Shown here: one piece after another, positions 22,481 through 36,744 of the stretch | How the letters are laid out: each line of letters starts with the position of its first letter | How positions within the stretch are numbered: position 1 is the first letter of the stretch | Source of the DNA: Druceiella hillmani | Lineage: Eukaryota > Arthropoda > Insecta > Lepidoptera > Hepialidae | Direction of reading: 5' to 3' | Length of the DNA: 64,000 nt | Assembly: GCA_039881145.1 (NCBI GenBank) | Contig: JAYKKI010000067.1 | Span: forward strand, 692,001-756,000 | The notes under the pieces: model-generated | Database searches by the model: none | Told to the model about the DNA's origin: nothing | What the model saw: only the letters and a program-made list of their open reading frames with translations | Position numbers and translations under genes: made by a program

Positions 22481-25400
22481 AAAAAAGCAATTATGCTAAA
22501 GTATCTTCAGCGACGTGTAAAAGACGTGATGTGGGAAAGTTCAGTGAAAGTAATATTAGAATTAATGTGGATATACTTAGAATGACGTTCACAATGTAAG
22601 TAAAATAGAAATATTTATTTGTCAGGAAGATTCTAAAGAAGGAGTGTTGAATATTTTTAATTATGGTAATGTCGCTCCTTCCAATACAGTCTGTAGAAGA
22701 GGATAAATAAGCCACAGCTCCATCAGTGCCCTTGTTTTTTTTCTCCGAATTGTTTATCAAGAAATATCTCAACAATCCCCCACGCTGTTTCACCAGCACA
22801 AGGATAATTCAATAGAGTCAGTGGTTAAGCATTACAGTATATAAATATTGCATATTATAAAGTGAAGAAAATTTTGGAATATATCTTTATAGTGTCATTT
22901 AACACGAATGTGCTTTATCGATATTCATATATCGACTTTGAACTCTCATAAATATTTTAAACTGCTGAAAGCAAATTAAAGAAAAAATTCGAATCAATTT
23001 AATAGGTTTTTCTCGTTTCAATCTCATTTCCTTATGTTTATGAAACTAGGGAATAAATTATATTTCTCAAATATCAAGGTTTTAAATTCACGTTCTTTGT
23101 CAAAAAAATTCAAAATATAATATTAGCAGATCGAAAAAACGCCACATTATATTTAATAATGACATGACTCTTATTATATAGTATTTGTGGGAAGTTTGTC
23201 AACTGAATGCTTATGAAAAAATACTCTATACGTTGATCATTAAAAACGTTAAATGTGAATCGAGATCTTGTCTAGAAATTTGTCAAGCTGATTCGAAAAT
23301 TTCTTTGGCGTATTTGGCTATGAATTAAAGCAGCCTTCATCACTTCGATAATAAGACGAAATAACGATTGATGGTTTACTAAAGGTTATCTTCACAGCTG
23401 CCCTAGAAATGCAATCACGGTATCAGCGAAGAAGCTTATGGACTTTCCAAAGACGCGCATGCAAACGTGCATCATGCTACGCGATACATCTTGTGCGTTT
23501 ATCAAATCACAGTTTTCTGTACATTTTGGAATGATACAAAGAAACTGATCCTTCAAAATGTAACCACTACGAAAAAATCAATATTCTATCCACTACGGAC
23601 ACACCAAAGAAGTAACAAAACATCTTCTTCATTTTAATAGGAAAAAATACTTCAAGTCCGTTGTGATTATTAATAAATTTACAATATAAATTAAGATAAT
23701 ATACTCATATCATATGATGTCTTAATATTATTCGATAATAGATATTATTGTTTCGTTAAATTGTAACTTTGGCAATCGATATTTTACATCGATATTTAAC
23801 ACTTGTATTATACACTCGTTGTCAATTAATTCGTAATTTATGTATTTATTTGTGTAAGTAATCATTCAGTTTTATAAACTATTTTGTTCTAAGGACTAGT
23901 AATGTATTACTTACTATATTGTAGACGGTAAACACTAAATAACTTCTAAATCGATTGACACCTACTTATACGATAAGACGTCATCTGTCAGCTTGTTACA
24001 ACCTCTCCGTTTCTACAAGTTTTAACTTATGAATCCAAAAATTTTTAAACATTAAATGAACATATATGGATAAAAGTTGGACCCCAACTTTTTTGTTGAT
24101 TTCGTCTTATAAAATGTAATTTGATAAATCTTTCAAAATGAAATTCAATTTTCAATGATATTTTTGAGATCTTGTTTGCGAAATATTAAGCTTCAAAGCT
24201 TGCATAATAACCTCACCCTTTTAATAATGATCAATTTATTATAAAAACGTAAAATATTTTAAAAACCAATTCATTGATTTGAAGTTTAGCTAAAGTTATT
24301 TTTTTTTAATTTTTATAAAGCATTTCAAAATATAAAGACAAATACGTGTCCTTTCTTTATTCATATTGATTGGTCAATATCTCTTATATAAAAGTAAATT
24401 TTATTTATTTTCGACATTTGAACGAAAATTGTATTCAAGGAATAGATGGCTTATTCATCGTACGTACAGTATTTTTCTTCATGTTTTATATGACTTATAA
24501 TCCTTTCCGAGGCCTTTAAAATATCCTCTAAAAATATGCAATGTTCGATGAAATCAAAGTTCCAAGTAAAAACATAAACATATCTATAAAAACATCACAT
24601 AATATTCTTCTGAGTCTCGTGAGAGGCACGGTTTACCTTTAAATAATAAACTGTTTTGTTCATATCTACTAGTTAGCATGGTCCTTCATGTACTACTCAC
24701 CCATATACTATTGTATAATCTCCACAACGGGTGTAATCGAGAGTCTTATGTTATCCAGAACTTAGACTCTCTCGTGGAAAGATCAGAATTAATTAAGCCT
24801 TACAAATGATTAATAAAAATAAAAAAATATTATTAAATAGCCTACTGTTTAAAACATTGATTGCAATCTATGGGCCGAATAATCTCACTTAATTACTACT
24901 AATCCTGTAAGCATAACGAAAACAATTTTGAAATATTCGGGATTAATAATTTAAATTGGATTGAAATAATTATGCAAATATTATATTAATGGATTATATA
25001 AATGCCGATAATTAACCGTGTGTGTGCATACGTCTTGTTTAATCAATTAGTTAACGAAAGCTTTAAAACTTCAAAGTCCCCTGACCCTTAAAATATCACT
25101 TCAAAAGCTTCTCTAAGCTTGCTTGCAAACTATTAGTTATTACCACAGTCGTCGTTTATTTAGAGCGTTCATGCCTAAATGAGAATCGTATTTAATTGTT
25201 ACATCGCAGACGAGATAATGAATTCATTATTGTTAATATAATAATTTTATTATTATTAACTATTAATAAAATGTTTAGTAGATTCCATGTGACATATTAG
25301 AACAAATCCAAGATTAAATGTAGGTATTGTACTGCTACATAAACATATACGACGTTATCTGATGATGTAGCACTCTGTAATTACTTCTTGGCAGATTATT

Positions 25401-25536
25401 TGTAGTCTCTTGAAAAACTATTCAAACTAAATTTTTTTTTTAAATAGCTTTCTTCATCATTGATTTTGAACTTAAAACGATGAGTTTAGTAAAACGAATA
25501 TTATTGTATAAAAAAACCAACAATAATAGACTTCAT
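22481..25536. other. Single-copy AT-rich DNA, no gene recognised
   Basis: No open frame has domain-like composition, no hairpin of more than about 12 bp was noticed, and there is no match to the duplicated units. 23390-23520 is slightly GC-richer but is full of stops in all frames. 24600-24790 likewise shows nothing recognisable. Confidence 0.5.
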
Positions 25537-25564
25537 TATATATATATATATATATGTGTGTGTG

Positions 25565-25617
<53 letters not shown>
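25537..25617. repeat. (TA)n/(TG)n microsatellite at the left edge of B1
   Basis: About 80 bases of TA dinucleotides interrupted by gtgtgtgtgt. The B homology starts right after it; B3 starts at about 56370 without it. Confidence 0.95.
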
Positions 25618-25619
<2 letters not shown>

Positions 25620-26464
25620 TACCTACTGGATTTCATAAGCAGTAGCGGGCTCAATCTTTACGAATTTGAAATATTTACGTAGGAGTGTTATAAAAAATTT
25701 TCGTAAATAATTTTATTTGATTTGATAAAACTTTTCAAAAACTTTACATAAAATTCAACTCTTTACGGCTGCAAACATAACATTTCATTTAGTAATTTAA
25801 CTGGCAAACCAAATATTTTTATCGGCATTTTTCAAATTCACATTCGTATTTTTGCAAAAAATATGAGTAATAGCCATGAAAGTATATAATTTCATCGGAA
25901 AAATATTCATCCATCCGTCCTAAACATTAAACGATGAACAAATTAAAATATGGTAATTAATGGGTTTAGACAACTTAGAAGACGACTAGTCCATTTTGTG
26001 CGATTTTGCATTTTTTAAATGTCTTAAAACGAGATTGAAGTTTTTTTTATTGAAATCTTTGAAAAATGGTTATTATGGTAGTATTAACTTACACGAATTC
26101 GCAAAATATATCAATGTTAGACGGTAGAAGTTTATTTAAAGTACACGCTAATATAAAAAGAATTTTTTTTTAAATAGGGTTGATTCAAATAAATTATAAA
26201 TTTTCAATCGCGCCATCTCTGACAATATCGATACTACCAATATTTTTTACAAAATTTACTACTAATTTCGTACAAATATTTTAAAACGAAATATTACTTT
26301 GTGATGCAATGTAATACGATTCTTATGGCTTAAAATTGTGCGTTTGATGAACTACAGTTTTCCTCCAGAACTTTTAGATATTTTGAAAGGCGTGTGTAGA
26401 GCTTTAATATTTAGGGCGAGCCTTTTCCATGTTATGTGGGGTTAATAGCTCTCCAGTTTATAGG

Positions 26465-26468
<4 letters not shown>

Positions 26469-26506
<38 letters not shown>
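26469..26506. repeat. (TA)n microsatellite
   Basis: Nineteen TA units. The orthologous site in B3 (57346-57404) is longer, and a tgtgtgtgtg tail follows here only. Confidence 0.95.
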
Positions 26507-26508
<2 letters not shown>

Positions 26509-27339
26509 CATGTGTGTGTGTCTATATATAATATATTAAATGTATAACAGCATAAACAGTAACGTCACTAATTAGTTCCTGAAAAGGTAACTATTTCATC
26601 ACCAAAATATTTCGTGTTTTAAGAAAGCTTAATTTCATCAGGAAAAATGTCCATCATAAAATCAAAAATAAACATTAAAATATTGCTTTAAGGTCAAACA
26701 TTTGGGAATAAATTAGCAAAGCAAACAATAACAACCCACAGAATACGCAAAATATTACTGACTCCCCATCCCAGGACCCTTGCTCTTGAAATGTTTACGA
26801 GTCGAAATAGCTCATTGCTCAAATTTACAAATAAAGCTAGATGTCACTTTTACAATCGAGGACCTCTGACTTATGATATTTTCCGTGGACTATTAATTGT
26901 CATTTGGCCCTGATACAATTTTGTTCGCTGATGTCAGTCGTGTTATTTATTTAGTATGAAACGTTTCCACGAACTTGTAGTACCGAAAAATAAGAAGTTT
27001 GTTCCTACAAAAATACCTCGAACCAATATATACTGGAATGTTAAACTCTCGGTGCCAAAAATAAATGATCAAAAAGTATCCTCGGCAATTAATGATTCTG
27101 TACTCTAAATGTGATTCTATCAGCAAGGAAATTATCCAAGGAAATTTATTTAAATATTAACTTTCTCTAAAACATTTACAATATAAAAGTAGGATAGCAA
27201 TGGATAGCCTATATTTAAGAGTGTACATTGAGGAATGACTTTTTAATAAATGACATTAGGAATAAAACTGGACGCTTTCATAACATTTTACTTCTTATGT
27301 AGTGGCGGTTTGTACTTTGTTAGAATGAACATGTGAAAT

Positions 27340-27392
27340 TTCAAGTACTAAATATTTAGAGTTCCCTGAACTCTAAATATTTAGTACTTGAA
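27340..27392. repeat. 24-bp perfect hairpin specific to B1
   Basis: Arms 27340-27363 and 27369-27392 are exact complements around ccctg. In B2 (41391-41440) and B3 (58512-58560) the left arm is followed by cactgaacgcacgtgag instead, so the right arm replaced ancestral sequence in B1 only. Confidence 0.9.
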
Positions 27393-28474
27393 TCTTATGA
27401 CAGTACATCTGTATGTCAATTTATTCACAAATCAGATAATATTATCAGATAAACTATATAAGTTTTATGTTTGAAAACATTAATTTTATGTTCATATTCC
27501 CTAATAAGTGATTTTATAATATTTTCGAAATAATACCTCTAATATTTATATTGTACGACCCTTTCATGTATGAAAATGGTTTTAGTATGACATGTTTTTA
27601 TTTTATTATCTGTATGTTCATAGATTCTTATGAATTGTTTATATATATTTATTTCGATAAAATTACTCATCCGATCAAAACTTTAACACATGCAAATAAC
27701 AACAAAGTGTGAAGGAACAGAGGAAATAAAAAATGTTATTTGAAAAACGTTGGATATTTCACAGTCAGCATTTTTCAGATTTTCAATTTAACTGCATTTC
27801 AATATTTTCAAAAAACCACGGTTAAAAATAATTTATTCCACGATAGAATATAGAAGTTTGGGTTATAATATAAATTAGATATATTGAAAATTTGAGCATA
27901 ATACGTAAATCATGTCTGCAATTATGTACAAAATTAAGATTTTATTTGAATTTAAATTACATTGTATATTTATTTTCTAAAAATGTCCGATATACTGCAA
28001 TATGAATATTTAAAGGAACTTAATGCAAAGAATTTTCGGTGTAGATTAACTTCTACCTTATTGTTATCTATATTATTTTAAGTTCACACGAACGACGTTG
28101 CTACTTATTTTGTAGATACATACGTACATATGTCTATATACATAATTTTGACGGACGTTCCAATGTCAGCTATATCGTCGTATTAAACCACTTGAACCAA
28201 AGAAATGCTTTGCTTAGAAACTGCTATATAATTTTAAACCATTTTGGATTTAAATTAGTCAAGTCGCGAAATATTTATTCACTTCCAGAAGAGTAATTAA
28301 AGCTTTAGCAAAATATTCAGTTAAGCATAGTAAAATCTACGCGTTCAAGCAATTGTGGGCGATATTCATGCTTGCGTCATAACTAATTTAAATTTAATAG
28401 AATAAAGTACTCTAAATATACCACCAGCTATCCTCGAGCTGGTTTTATTTTCATTTTGATCGCAATGAAGAAAA

Positions 28475-29880
28475 ATAAAATACGAATAATTATAATAACT
28501 AATACCATTAAAAATTTGTAGAAAAGGAGGTGTCCTTTTTAATGGAAGATAATATCCCCAATACGTCTTAATGACGTTACGGCGGTTTCCATTTTGCCAG
28601 TTTTACTTAAATAATTGTTTTTTATATTTTAAAACTTTAAATAAAAACTTTTTCTCATTTATTCTTAACAAAATACATGTTATATATCTTATTTTTTGCG
28701 GTCATATTACCGTGGTTGGCTATCTACAATTATCCATACATGTATGTGTGTATATCTTACTTTTACGTAAAATAACAGTTGCATAACATTTTTAATCGTT
28801 TCATTTCCTACATGATAAATACTTGTCGATATCTATGCACTAATACGTAGGTGCATTTGTACCTTAAAAATATTACAAGTTGTTACTACACTCTTTTACG
28901 ATAGAGTATAAGTGCAGGTCTCTTTAATTTTCCTATGAAAAGCATCTTCGTAAAACGGCATTGGTCCAATTTGAAGGATCTCTGTAAAACAGCATTGCAT
29001 TTTGATTATATTTGTACACTTTATTCTTTATTTTTGTGCATTAATTAACGAAAATATATATTTTGTTTACTAATAAGACCTATCCTAGATGTCACCTAAA
29101 CTAAATGATAATACATATTATGTAGAATCCTAGTTTAAATGGATTAATTTTTCATAGAAGATGGTGCTGTGTTATATTCAAAATTAAATTAGAGCATCTT
29201 TATGTAAGTATTGTTTTAAATTTCAGGAAAAAAAAATTAATTAACTTCCATTGGAATTCAATTAGATGTCGCTGTAAAACTTTATTTTTATTTTTGTATT
29301 TTTACGAACTTTTCCCCAATTCATACGAGAGTAGATTTTCGGATAAATTAAATGCATAATATTTGTTCCTCTTACAATATATCTAATTATTTTTTATTCT
29401 TAGCTGTATAAACAATATATCAACAACTCTACGAAATTTATTTTGGACCATCTTATTGTGTGCTAAGCGATTAAATTACCACAAAAAATATAACAATGTG
29501 AATAAAATTGATATTAAAGTTTGCTTGCAAAAAAAATACGTTTTTTTCAAATAACAAAATATCTTTCAAATTTAAATTTCTGTGTAAATTTGATTCTTAA
29601 AACATACTATAACGTAAATTTTGTTTTTAATGTACCTGCGATTGCTTTGAAACTCGGTCAGAAAATTGCTTTCATCTGTATTCTAGGCAAGATATTAAAT
29701 TAAAAAGAAAAGTATAATAAAATAAAAGAAAGGATAGAAAAGGACAATTTTTTATAATTTAAAATATTGTTTAATAGTTATTCTTCGAATATTTTGATTA
29801 TTTATAATTATTTGATTATTTTATGAGAGGATTCTTTTTATTGACTGTATGAAGTATATATGAAAAAAATATGTAAATTT
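28475..29880. repeat. B1 segment unusually similar to 62665-64000
   Basis: Similarity to B3 in this stretch is about 90 percent or more by eye, above the rest of the duplicons. One run near 29636-29690 (ctgcgattgctttgaaactc and onwards) is nearly identical to 63746-63803. ORFs do not survive between the copies: the 60-codon frame at 29521 is broken in B3. Coding constraint is therefore unlikely. The segment is absent from B2. Confidence 0.7.
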
Positions 29881-30987
29881 AAATAATTACATGCAGAGAT
29901 AAACGCCATCAAAAATTTAGGGTTCTACACACCCCTATACTTCCTCATCAAGAATATTTTGAAGTACTTCGATTGATAGTTAAATATATTTAAACCTACA
30001 ACAAATATCAGAGTTAAACTATATTCATAATATTGCTTTATTATCCTTGTGCCAAACTGCAACCAACTTTGTGAAGCAATGGAAGGGTAGATATTTAAAA
30101 CCTATAAACGTAAATGCTCATATAGATGTATGTACATATAAATATTTGAATGAAGGGAGAAAAGAAACCAAACAGGATATGGTAAGAAAATGAAATAGAA
30201 TGGAATTTTGAAAGGTAACCTATAACTATTATGATAATTTTTTACTGCTTATATTGACCAAGCCCTTCGTATGCCAAAGCTTAGTAGAGTACAGTGTTGA
30301 TAAATGTTTATATAATAATGTATATATACTTTTTGGTGATGAAGTAGGACAGGGATTTTGAGAACGTAACCCGAGTCAATCAGCATCTGATTGAATTTGA
30401 ATGTTGAGATAGAATGGACTGTTCATTTCATTTAACTCGTCATGGAAGAAACGCAGAAAATACGAATATTCTAATCACGTATTTCGACTTCTTCATTCGA
30501 GAGCAGCCATCAAAACAGGACTTGAATACACAAATTTTAAAAAAGAGTTTAGTTTTTATTACTAAGTAAGAACATGGACTTCACTTCAAGGTGTATTTTA
30601 TTGGAAATTCGAAAAGGTCTGTTATTCATTTGACACGGTTAGTCAAGATTTTGGCGCTTTGATTCTAATCATATATTTAATTCCAGGTGATTGATGAAAA
30701 CGAAATCACAATGCGATGCCAATTTTAATTATTTTTCAATTAAGCATTTTTGGCGTTTCTTCAAATTTCTGACTATAAATTATAATAGTTTGAGAATATA
30801 TCTAAATAACAATTATAGTTCATTTCAATACGCTATGAGTTTTGCTTCTATAAGCATTTAAACTTATAAGATTTACATATACCAGTATATTAGAATTACA
30901 ATGTACCAAAAATATTTATCAAAAATTAAAGAACAGTATGAAAAATAAACTTGAAAAACAAATAAATTGGTAATAACTGAAATTTAC

Positions 30988-31236
30988 CTATCGAATATAT
31001 TTGTCGTTAATTTTGTAGATATTCATAATCACTTAATTTTTATTCACAACTCAATGAAACTACGTGATGTAGTGTTATATCCACTTTATTTAAAGTATTA
31101 ATGATGGCTTAGGCTTCGTTGTATGACAATATCTTCAGATAGGCTTTGAAGAGATCATTCAGGTGGGCTTTGAAGAGATCATTCAGGTGGGCTTTGAAGA
31201 GATCACTTTGAAGAGAAATTGTCCCCCTGCAAAAAT
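30988..31236 (+). mobile_element. Penelope-like element terminus, B1 copy
   Basis: gaatatatttgtcgttaatt at about 30992 and gaaactacgtgatgtagt at 31056 are the same landmarks as at 60297 and 60348, in the same orientation. B2 lacks the segment (empty site near 42787) with short aaattta sequence on both sides. The inner end carries a 24-bp tandem repeat (31133-31204, three copies containing ggctttgaagagatc). Confidence 0.65.
31133..31204 (+). repeat. 24-bp tandem repeat inside the Penelope terminus
   Basis: Units start at 31133, 31157 and 31181. The second and third are identical (attcaggtgggctttgaaga then gatc), and a truncated fourth unit follows. Confidence 0.9.
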
Positions 31237-33280
31237 AAGTTAAATTTATCTCATTTATATTCATATCGTTTTGAAGAAGAAATGGATATGTCTATGTATT
31301 AAACACTTACTAGTTTTAAAATTCGTCTGAAACACCTATACTAGTATATAATCTGAAAGTGTTTCCGTTTGTTTGCTAGTTTTATTAATTAAAAACCTGT
31401 AATAAAGTTATCTGAAATCGTTACCAGATTTTATATCTGCATAAATCGTATATCGGAGTAACTTATTAGATATAGTATTGTGGCTTCACTTGTAACATAT
31501 TTTAATTTAATAACTACTTTGCTTTTTATCTCGAGAAATGATTTAAATATTATAGCTTCAAACCCAGGATTTTTTCAGCAAAAATTGTAAAATATATTAT
31601 CGAATTATATGTTGATTTGCCATTTTATTTTTTTGTTTTGTTGTATAGTTTTGTGCGTCAATGTTATCATTATTTTCACTTTTAGTTTGCCATAATTTAT
31701 TGATATATATTGTAGCGAAAACAATATATTGATATTTCAAAACTGGCTGCTATGATTGCATTTCATTGTAATCACTTTTTTATATAATGATTGTTTACGA
31801 TTAATTTATTAACGGTGTTCTTAACAGTTCAGTTATTTATTCAGTACTATAATAAACCATGCGGTTCAATATTATTTAAAAAAACTCTTATAACCTCGAT
31901 AAATTTATAACACGCATGCAATGAATAATAACTAGTCATAAACATACTGAAGTTTTTATATTTCATTGTCGTACGTAATTCCTTCGAACAATATTTTAAA
32001 CTGACAATACTGCAAACTTAAATTACCGTATATAATACAACAGTTCAGTCTCCTTATTCTTAAATGATTAATTATTCCAAATTATAACACATAATCATCT
32101 ATAATAATTAGTTGTACATTTAATTCACCATTTTTGTATATGTTTCGTTACCTTTGACACTTTTATACATTACATTCAAGTAGCTTTAATAGCTCCAAAA
32201 CAAATTGAAAAATACACCTGGTATATTTGGGCTTCCTTTACTATCGTTGTTGCTAATTACGGATGTGTGGCTGGAAAGGTACATTGATAAATAACCAGCC
32301 TAAGTCCTTTTAGACACTATAAATTACACGATAAGTTTCATATGAATCGAACAAGATTTTCATGTCAAACTCTAAAAAAGGTAAAGAAAACCGTCCTCTG
32401 AAATAATAAGATGAGAACTCTCAAAGTATTAATCAAAACTCAAAATAGTTTCATTAAACATAAATATACCCTGCGGTTGGGAAAAAGTACTAAAGATGTT
32501 CTTATAAAAAAAATTGACAACTAGAATAGCGTGTATCATTATTCTCTTCAAAATATCTTATAAAAATCTCTCGGTAAATTCTACACCACACAAATATTTA
32601 GCAATGGTTTTAGTTGCTTCAACTTTATATAAAAAAGCAATAAAATTTCATTAGACCAGACCGAGAGATTTCACAGAGACCAGAACAAAAAACGTCGTTT
32701 ATCATTCCTATTTCGTATTTTTCTTTACCTAATCTACTTGCTTTACGTTGGTGTTTGGCGTTATAACATATTTGCGATGTTTATTTAAGAAAAAAAATTC
32801 AGACGAGACATGACAGAAGTGAAACTTATTACGTTTGGTTCGCTTTGCACAAAACAAATATGCTCTGAAATATAGTAACACAAGACTAGAATTCAAATCA
32901 TTAAATCACATGAAATAAAATAATGAAGTCGAAATGTAAAAAAAAGTTTTGGAAAAATTTAAAATGCACAATCAATAATTTGCACGAATGAGACATGTAT
33001 TTTATGTGTCATTGAGAATATTTAATCGAAAGTGCATAACACAAGAAAAAGGAGGAAATAATTGTAAACAAAAACGGAGATGTATGATGGGGGTATGTCA
33101 CTCCACGTACACTCTATATACACTCCGTCGTGTTGCTCCGTAATTTAATTACGCCAATTTTTCCATATATCCCATTGAAACATACTTCACCTTAATAATT
33201 GAAGATTAAGATTTGAGCGAGAAATATTTAAAAATTACCAGACTCTCTAAAGAAAAATGTTTGTTTATACTCACATGTGT

Positions 33281-33355
33281 ATTTTTTATTGGAAAAATTC
33301 AATTTAATTTTCCAATAAAAAATTATTGCTATTTTTTATTGGAAAAATCCAATTT
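33281..33355. repeat. Direct and inverted triplet of an 18-base motif
   Basis: attttttattggaaaaatt (33281-33299) is followed by its near-perfect complement (33306-33323) and then by a direct copy at 33331. The pattern is arm, inverted arm, arm. Confidence 0.75.
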
Positions 33356-34870
33356 GATAAGAAATACATATAATGTCTATATGATACCACCCTTATGCCC
33401 AATGTAATGAATTTGACAATATCCATCATGATCACACGTTTTTTTCTTGTTCTTGATTCCAAAGAGCCCTCATTAACTATTTTTAAATTCCTTTAAACTT
33501 GCTCTAATCCACGTTAGTGTGGATTATTAACAGTTAACCTATCGACCACTTTGTATGCTTACTTCGTATTAACATTGACTACTCCCGTCCATCCTGAAGT
33601 TATATACCCGCAACTCGTCAACGATAATGCTACTCACCTATTGAAATAATTACATTCTGAAAGAGAAAGTGCTATCATTATGAAAACCATCATACGTAAA
33701 ACATCAGTTTTCTCAATCGTTAAATTTTTCTACAGCTAACACAATCCACATTTACTGTATAAATAGTGAATGAATTTTAACGTAAATTTCGCTTTGCGTA
33801 AACCCGACGTCATGAAAATTTAAATTGGAATTGAAACACATTGAGCATATATGCTTATTGTAGTTAAAAAAATCATAGCAGAGATGCAAGTTGTCAATAA
33901 TTCCAATAATATTTCCACGTTATCACAATATTTTCATAAATCTAATATTGTAAATTCAGAATTTCCTTCGTAACCCTTTATTCTCGCTTTTGTGAGAAGC
34001 TTACATTCTACATAAAACTTCTCAGTGATAAACTTTAATGTAAAGACATCTCTGGCCACAAAATAACATAGTTCGAACGGCGCTTTGAAATTACCAATCT
34101 TTACTGTTGAATTCGTTATCTCGTCTGCCGCATAACGAACACTCGTTGGGCGTCAGAGATCAGTTGAGTCATTATTCAGAGTCTCTAAGTAATGACGCAA
34201 ATGGTAATAACTTCTAATAGTTTTCAAGCGAGCTTGAGCAAGCTTTGAGAGTTAGGTTTTAAAGGTCAAAGGAGTTTAATGTTTCAAAGCTCTTTGTTTA
34301 GGAAATTGAGTACGCAAGACGCATATCATGAATTGATGAACCGGATGTGGGTCACGAACGGGCCTTTCATGTGACTGTTTTAACTGAATTTACATCGTTT
34401 ATGTTGATAATTACGAGCTCTTTTTAAAAGCTTAACAACATAAACGAACTATAAGCGATGCCTGGCACTGCAGATAGTCCACTGCCAATTTTAACTATTA
34501 TTAATATATGTTGTGTTTATTCATGACTTAGGAAGTATTTTTAAAAGTGTATTATGTTTTTATGCTTTTTTCAACATATAATTATTTCAATAAAATTAGG
34601 TTGAAGACTGAATATTCGGCTATCACGTAAATCTTTACGAAAATGTGGCAAAACAAAACACCGCTTCCCAAATAACTAGTTATTATTTCAACATAATCGT
34701 AATAATCTGAAGTTTCACAATTATGCCAGCTACGGATTAGAGTTTCAAAAACCCGTAGTTGGCATAATTGTTTAACTCTTTTCATTGAAATAAATGATTT
34801 ATTTAATTAGGAACACCATGCAGTCTACACATAGTGTCTACATCATTTCATTGTAAAATTAATGTAAAAT

Positions 34871-35004
<134 letters not shown>

Positions 35005-35591
35005 AAAGTTTTGATTTTAAATTTCGAGACAGTTATGATGCCGTAAATAGGATTATAAATGTTTAGCAACGTTCTTACAAAAAAAAATTAAAATTTAATC
35101 AAAATAATCTAGTATTAAAAAAAGCAAGAATAATTTTCCACAGACCGATCCCAATTTTACTTTTTTGCTCACACGGGTATACATATTAATTTCATTTTAA
35201 ATTCTAATAGAAAACTTTGTTAAAAGTAACCCCATTATTTACCTAAAAAGTAAAAAAAACGGAACCCATAAAAGCACCCGCACGCGTCTATCAGTCAACC
35301 CGTTTGTCGGAGCTGTTTTTTATCAATACATAATATTTAAAAATACTTATATGAACACATTAATTGGCACCAATAATATACTTACATTTTTTTATTTCTT
35401 GTATCGCGTAGAAACCATGCGAAAGTGCGACTTGTGTGAGTAAGAAAACTATTTATTTCAGAAAATTGTGTCAAATGGTTCTAAATATATTACTGAAAGC
35501 ATTTGCAGAATTTTCTGCAGAAACCGTTTGACATAGAGACATGAAATTTAGTATAGCGGTAAAGCATGTTCATGCACGGGATATCATCTTA

Positions 35592-36744
35592 TAATATGGA
35601 GTAATCCAGAAGGCGCATACGCACAAATCACTTCGCGGTCGGGGTGAAGCCAAAAATCGGTGGAGGGAGCACCGCGTTCCGCCTACTAGCGCCCTCCCCC
35701 AACGGGCACGGTGTTACCAGCAGAATAAATTTACCCACGAACTTCAGGAAATCGACGCATATAAATATATTTGCTTGCAGCAGTAGGATTTACATTTGCA
35801 TCAATTTATATGGTCGTGGTTTGACTTATATGAAGTATTATTAAGGCCGCCATGTTAAATTTCTAAAATGTTTATTCTGACCACAACCAATAACCAAAGT
35901 ATTTAGATTAAAATTATTTAAAAATTTTGTCACATTTAACCATTTTATTCATCACTTAACACTTTTAATACAAAATGAAAACAATTATCTCAGTGTCTTA
36001 AAGTAAAAAAAATGTAAAAAGCCCATAATAAAAGTTTGAAAATATTCGATCTCACACTAAAGAAATTCAAAATAGGACGAAACAATTATTTATATTAATT
36101 AGCATTCAATGTCGTGATAAAATTTCTTCATATTTTAAACAATATCGGTTCGCATTTTTCAAGAAATTAAAGAAGACGGCGGAAATGAATGAATGCAAGA
36201 TCTGTTTCTTGCCTTAATCCTACATATAGTGATTATATACGCAATACGTAAAATATTCTAAAATTGAACATGATAACGGAAATTCAAACGTCACACCAAA
36301 TTCTCCAACGACATTTTCCAATCCCGATTTTTTTATAAATAAAATTTTACATTTTTCAGTATCGAACAATTAAGATGTTTTAATTTGGGTAAACACTTTT
36401 TTAAGAGGTGATAACACCAATAAAAATGGCGCGCTTCTGTTAATAATAATCTACTTCGATATTTTAAAATTGCATAGTCAATTGGAAATGAAATTAAGTA
36501 ATAGTTTTTACATATGAAAAGTAATCCCCATTTGTTTCTTTTTCAGTCCAGTGATATTTTTGCAGGTTGGAATAACACAAGCCGGCATTTTAGCTATATT
36601 GTCACATAGGAAGCTCATAACCTTTCAGAGCTGTGTCTTAAATTGCACTAACAGCCGTGTTTTGAAACTACGCATTTTATGCTTAGTTTTTTGGACACAC
36701 TTTTGCACATGTTCTCGCCTTCTGGAGTACTCTTTATTCTAAGA
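35592..36744 (-). mobile_element. P-element-like DNA transposon, internally deleted, B1 only
   Basis: Inverted ends gagtaatccagaaggcg (35599-35615) and cgccttctggagtactc (36716-36732) match at 16 of 17 positions. The element is flanked by a direct repeat, atatcatctta at 35581-35591 and atatcatttta at 36745-36755. B2 has a single gatatcattttaaag there (about 45990), which gives the empty site. A THAP-like start is encoded on the minus strand 130 bases inside the right end, where a P transposase begins. The rest (about 1 kb) has no coherent frame, so the copy is non-autonomous. 35640-35720 is unusually GC-rich. P elements are known to make 8-bp target duplications; the repeat here can be read as 8-11 bp. 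Confidence 0.7.
36508..36588 (-). pseudogene. THAP-domain N-terminus of a P-like transposase
   Basis: From ATG at 36588 the minus strand reads M-P-A-C-V-I-P-T-C-K-N, then K-K-K-Q-M-G-I-T-F-H, then a stop at 36508. M-P-x-C-x4-C followed about 12 residues later by G-[IV]-[ST]-F-H is the start of THAP zinc fingers, the DNA-binding domain of P transposases. Only the first zinc pair and the F-H step are left. The stop overlaps a possible splice donor (atgtaaaa), so a first exon is conceivable. No further THAP sequence (C-x2-H, A-V-P-T-I-F) was found. Confidence 0.65.

Noticed and set aside
29521..29703. 60-codon frame in the conserved B1/B3 block
   Set aside because: The B3 counterpart has an early stop and an indel, so the frame is not under coding constraint.
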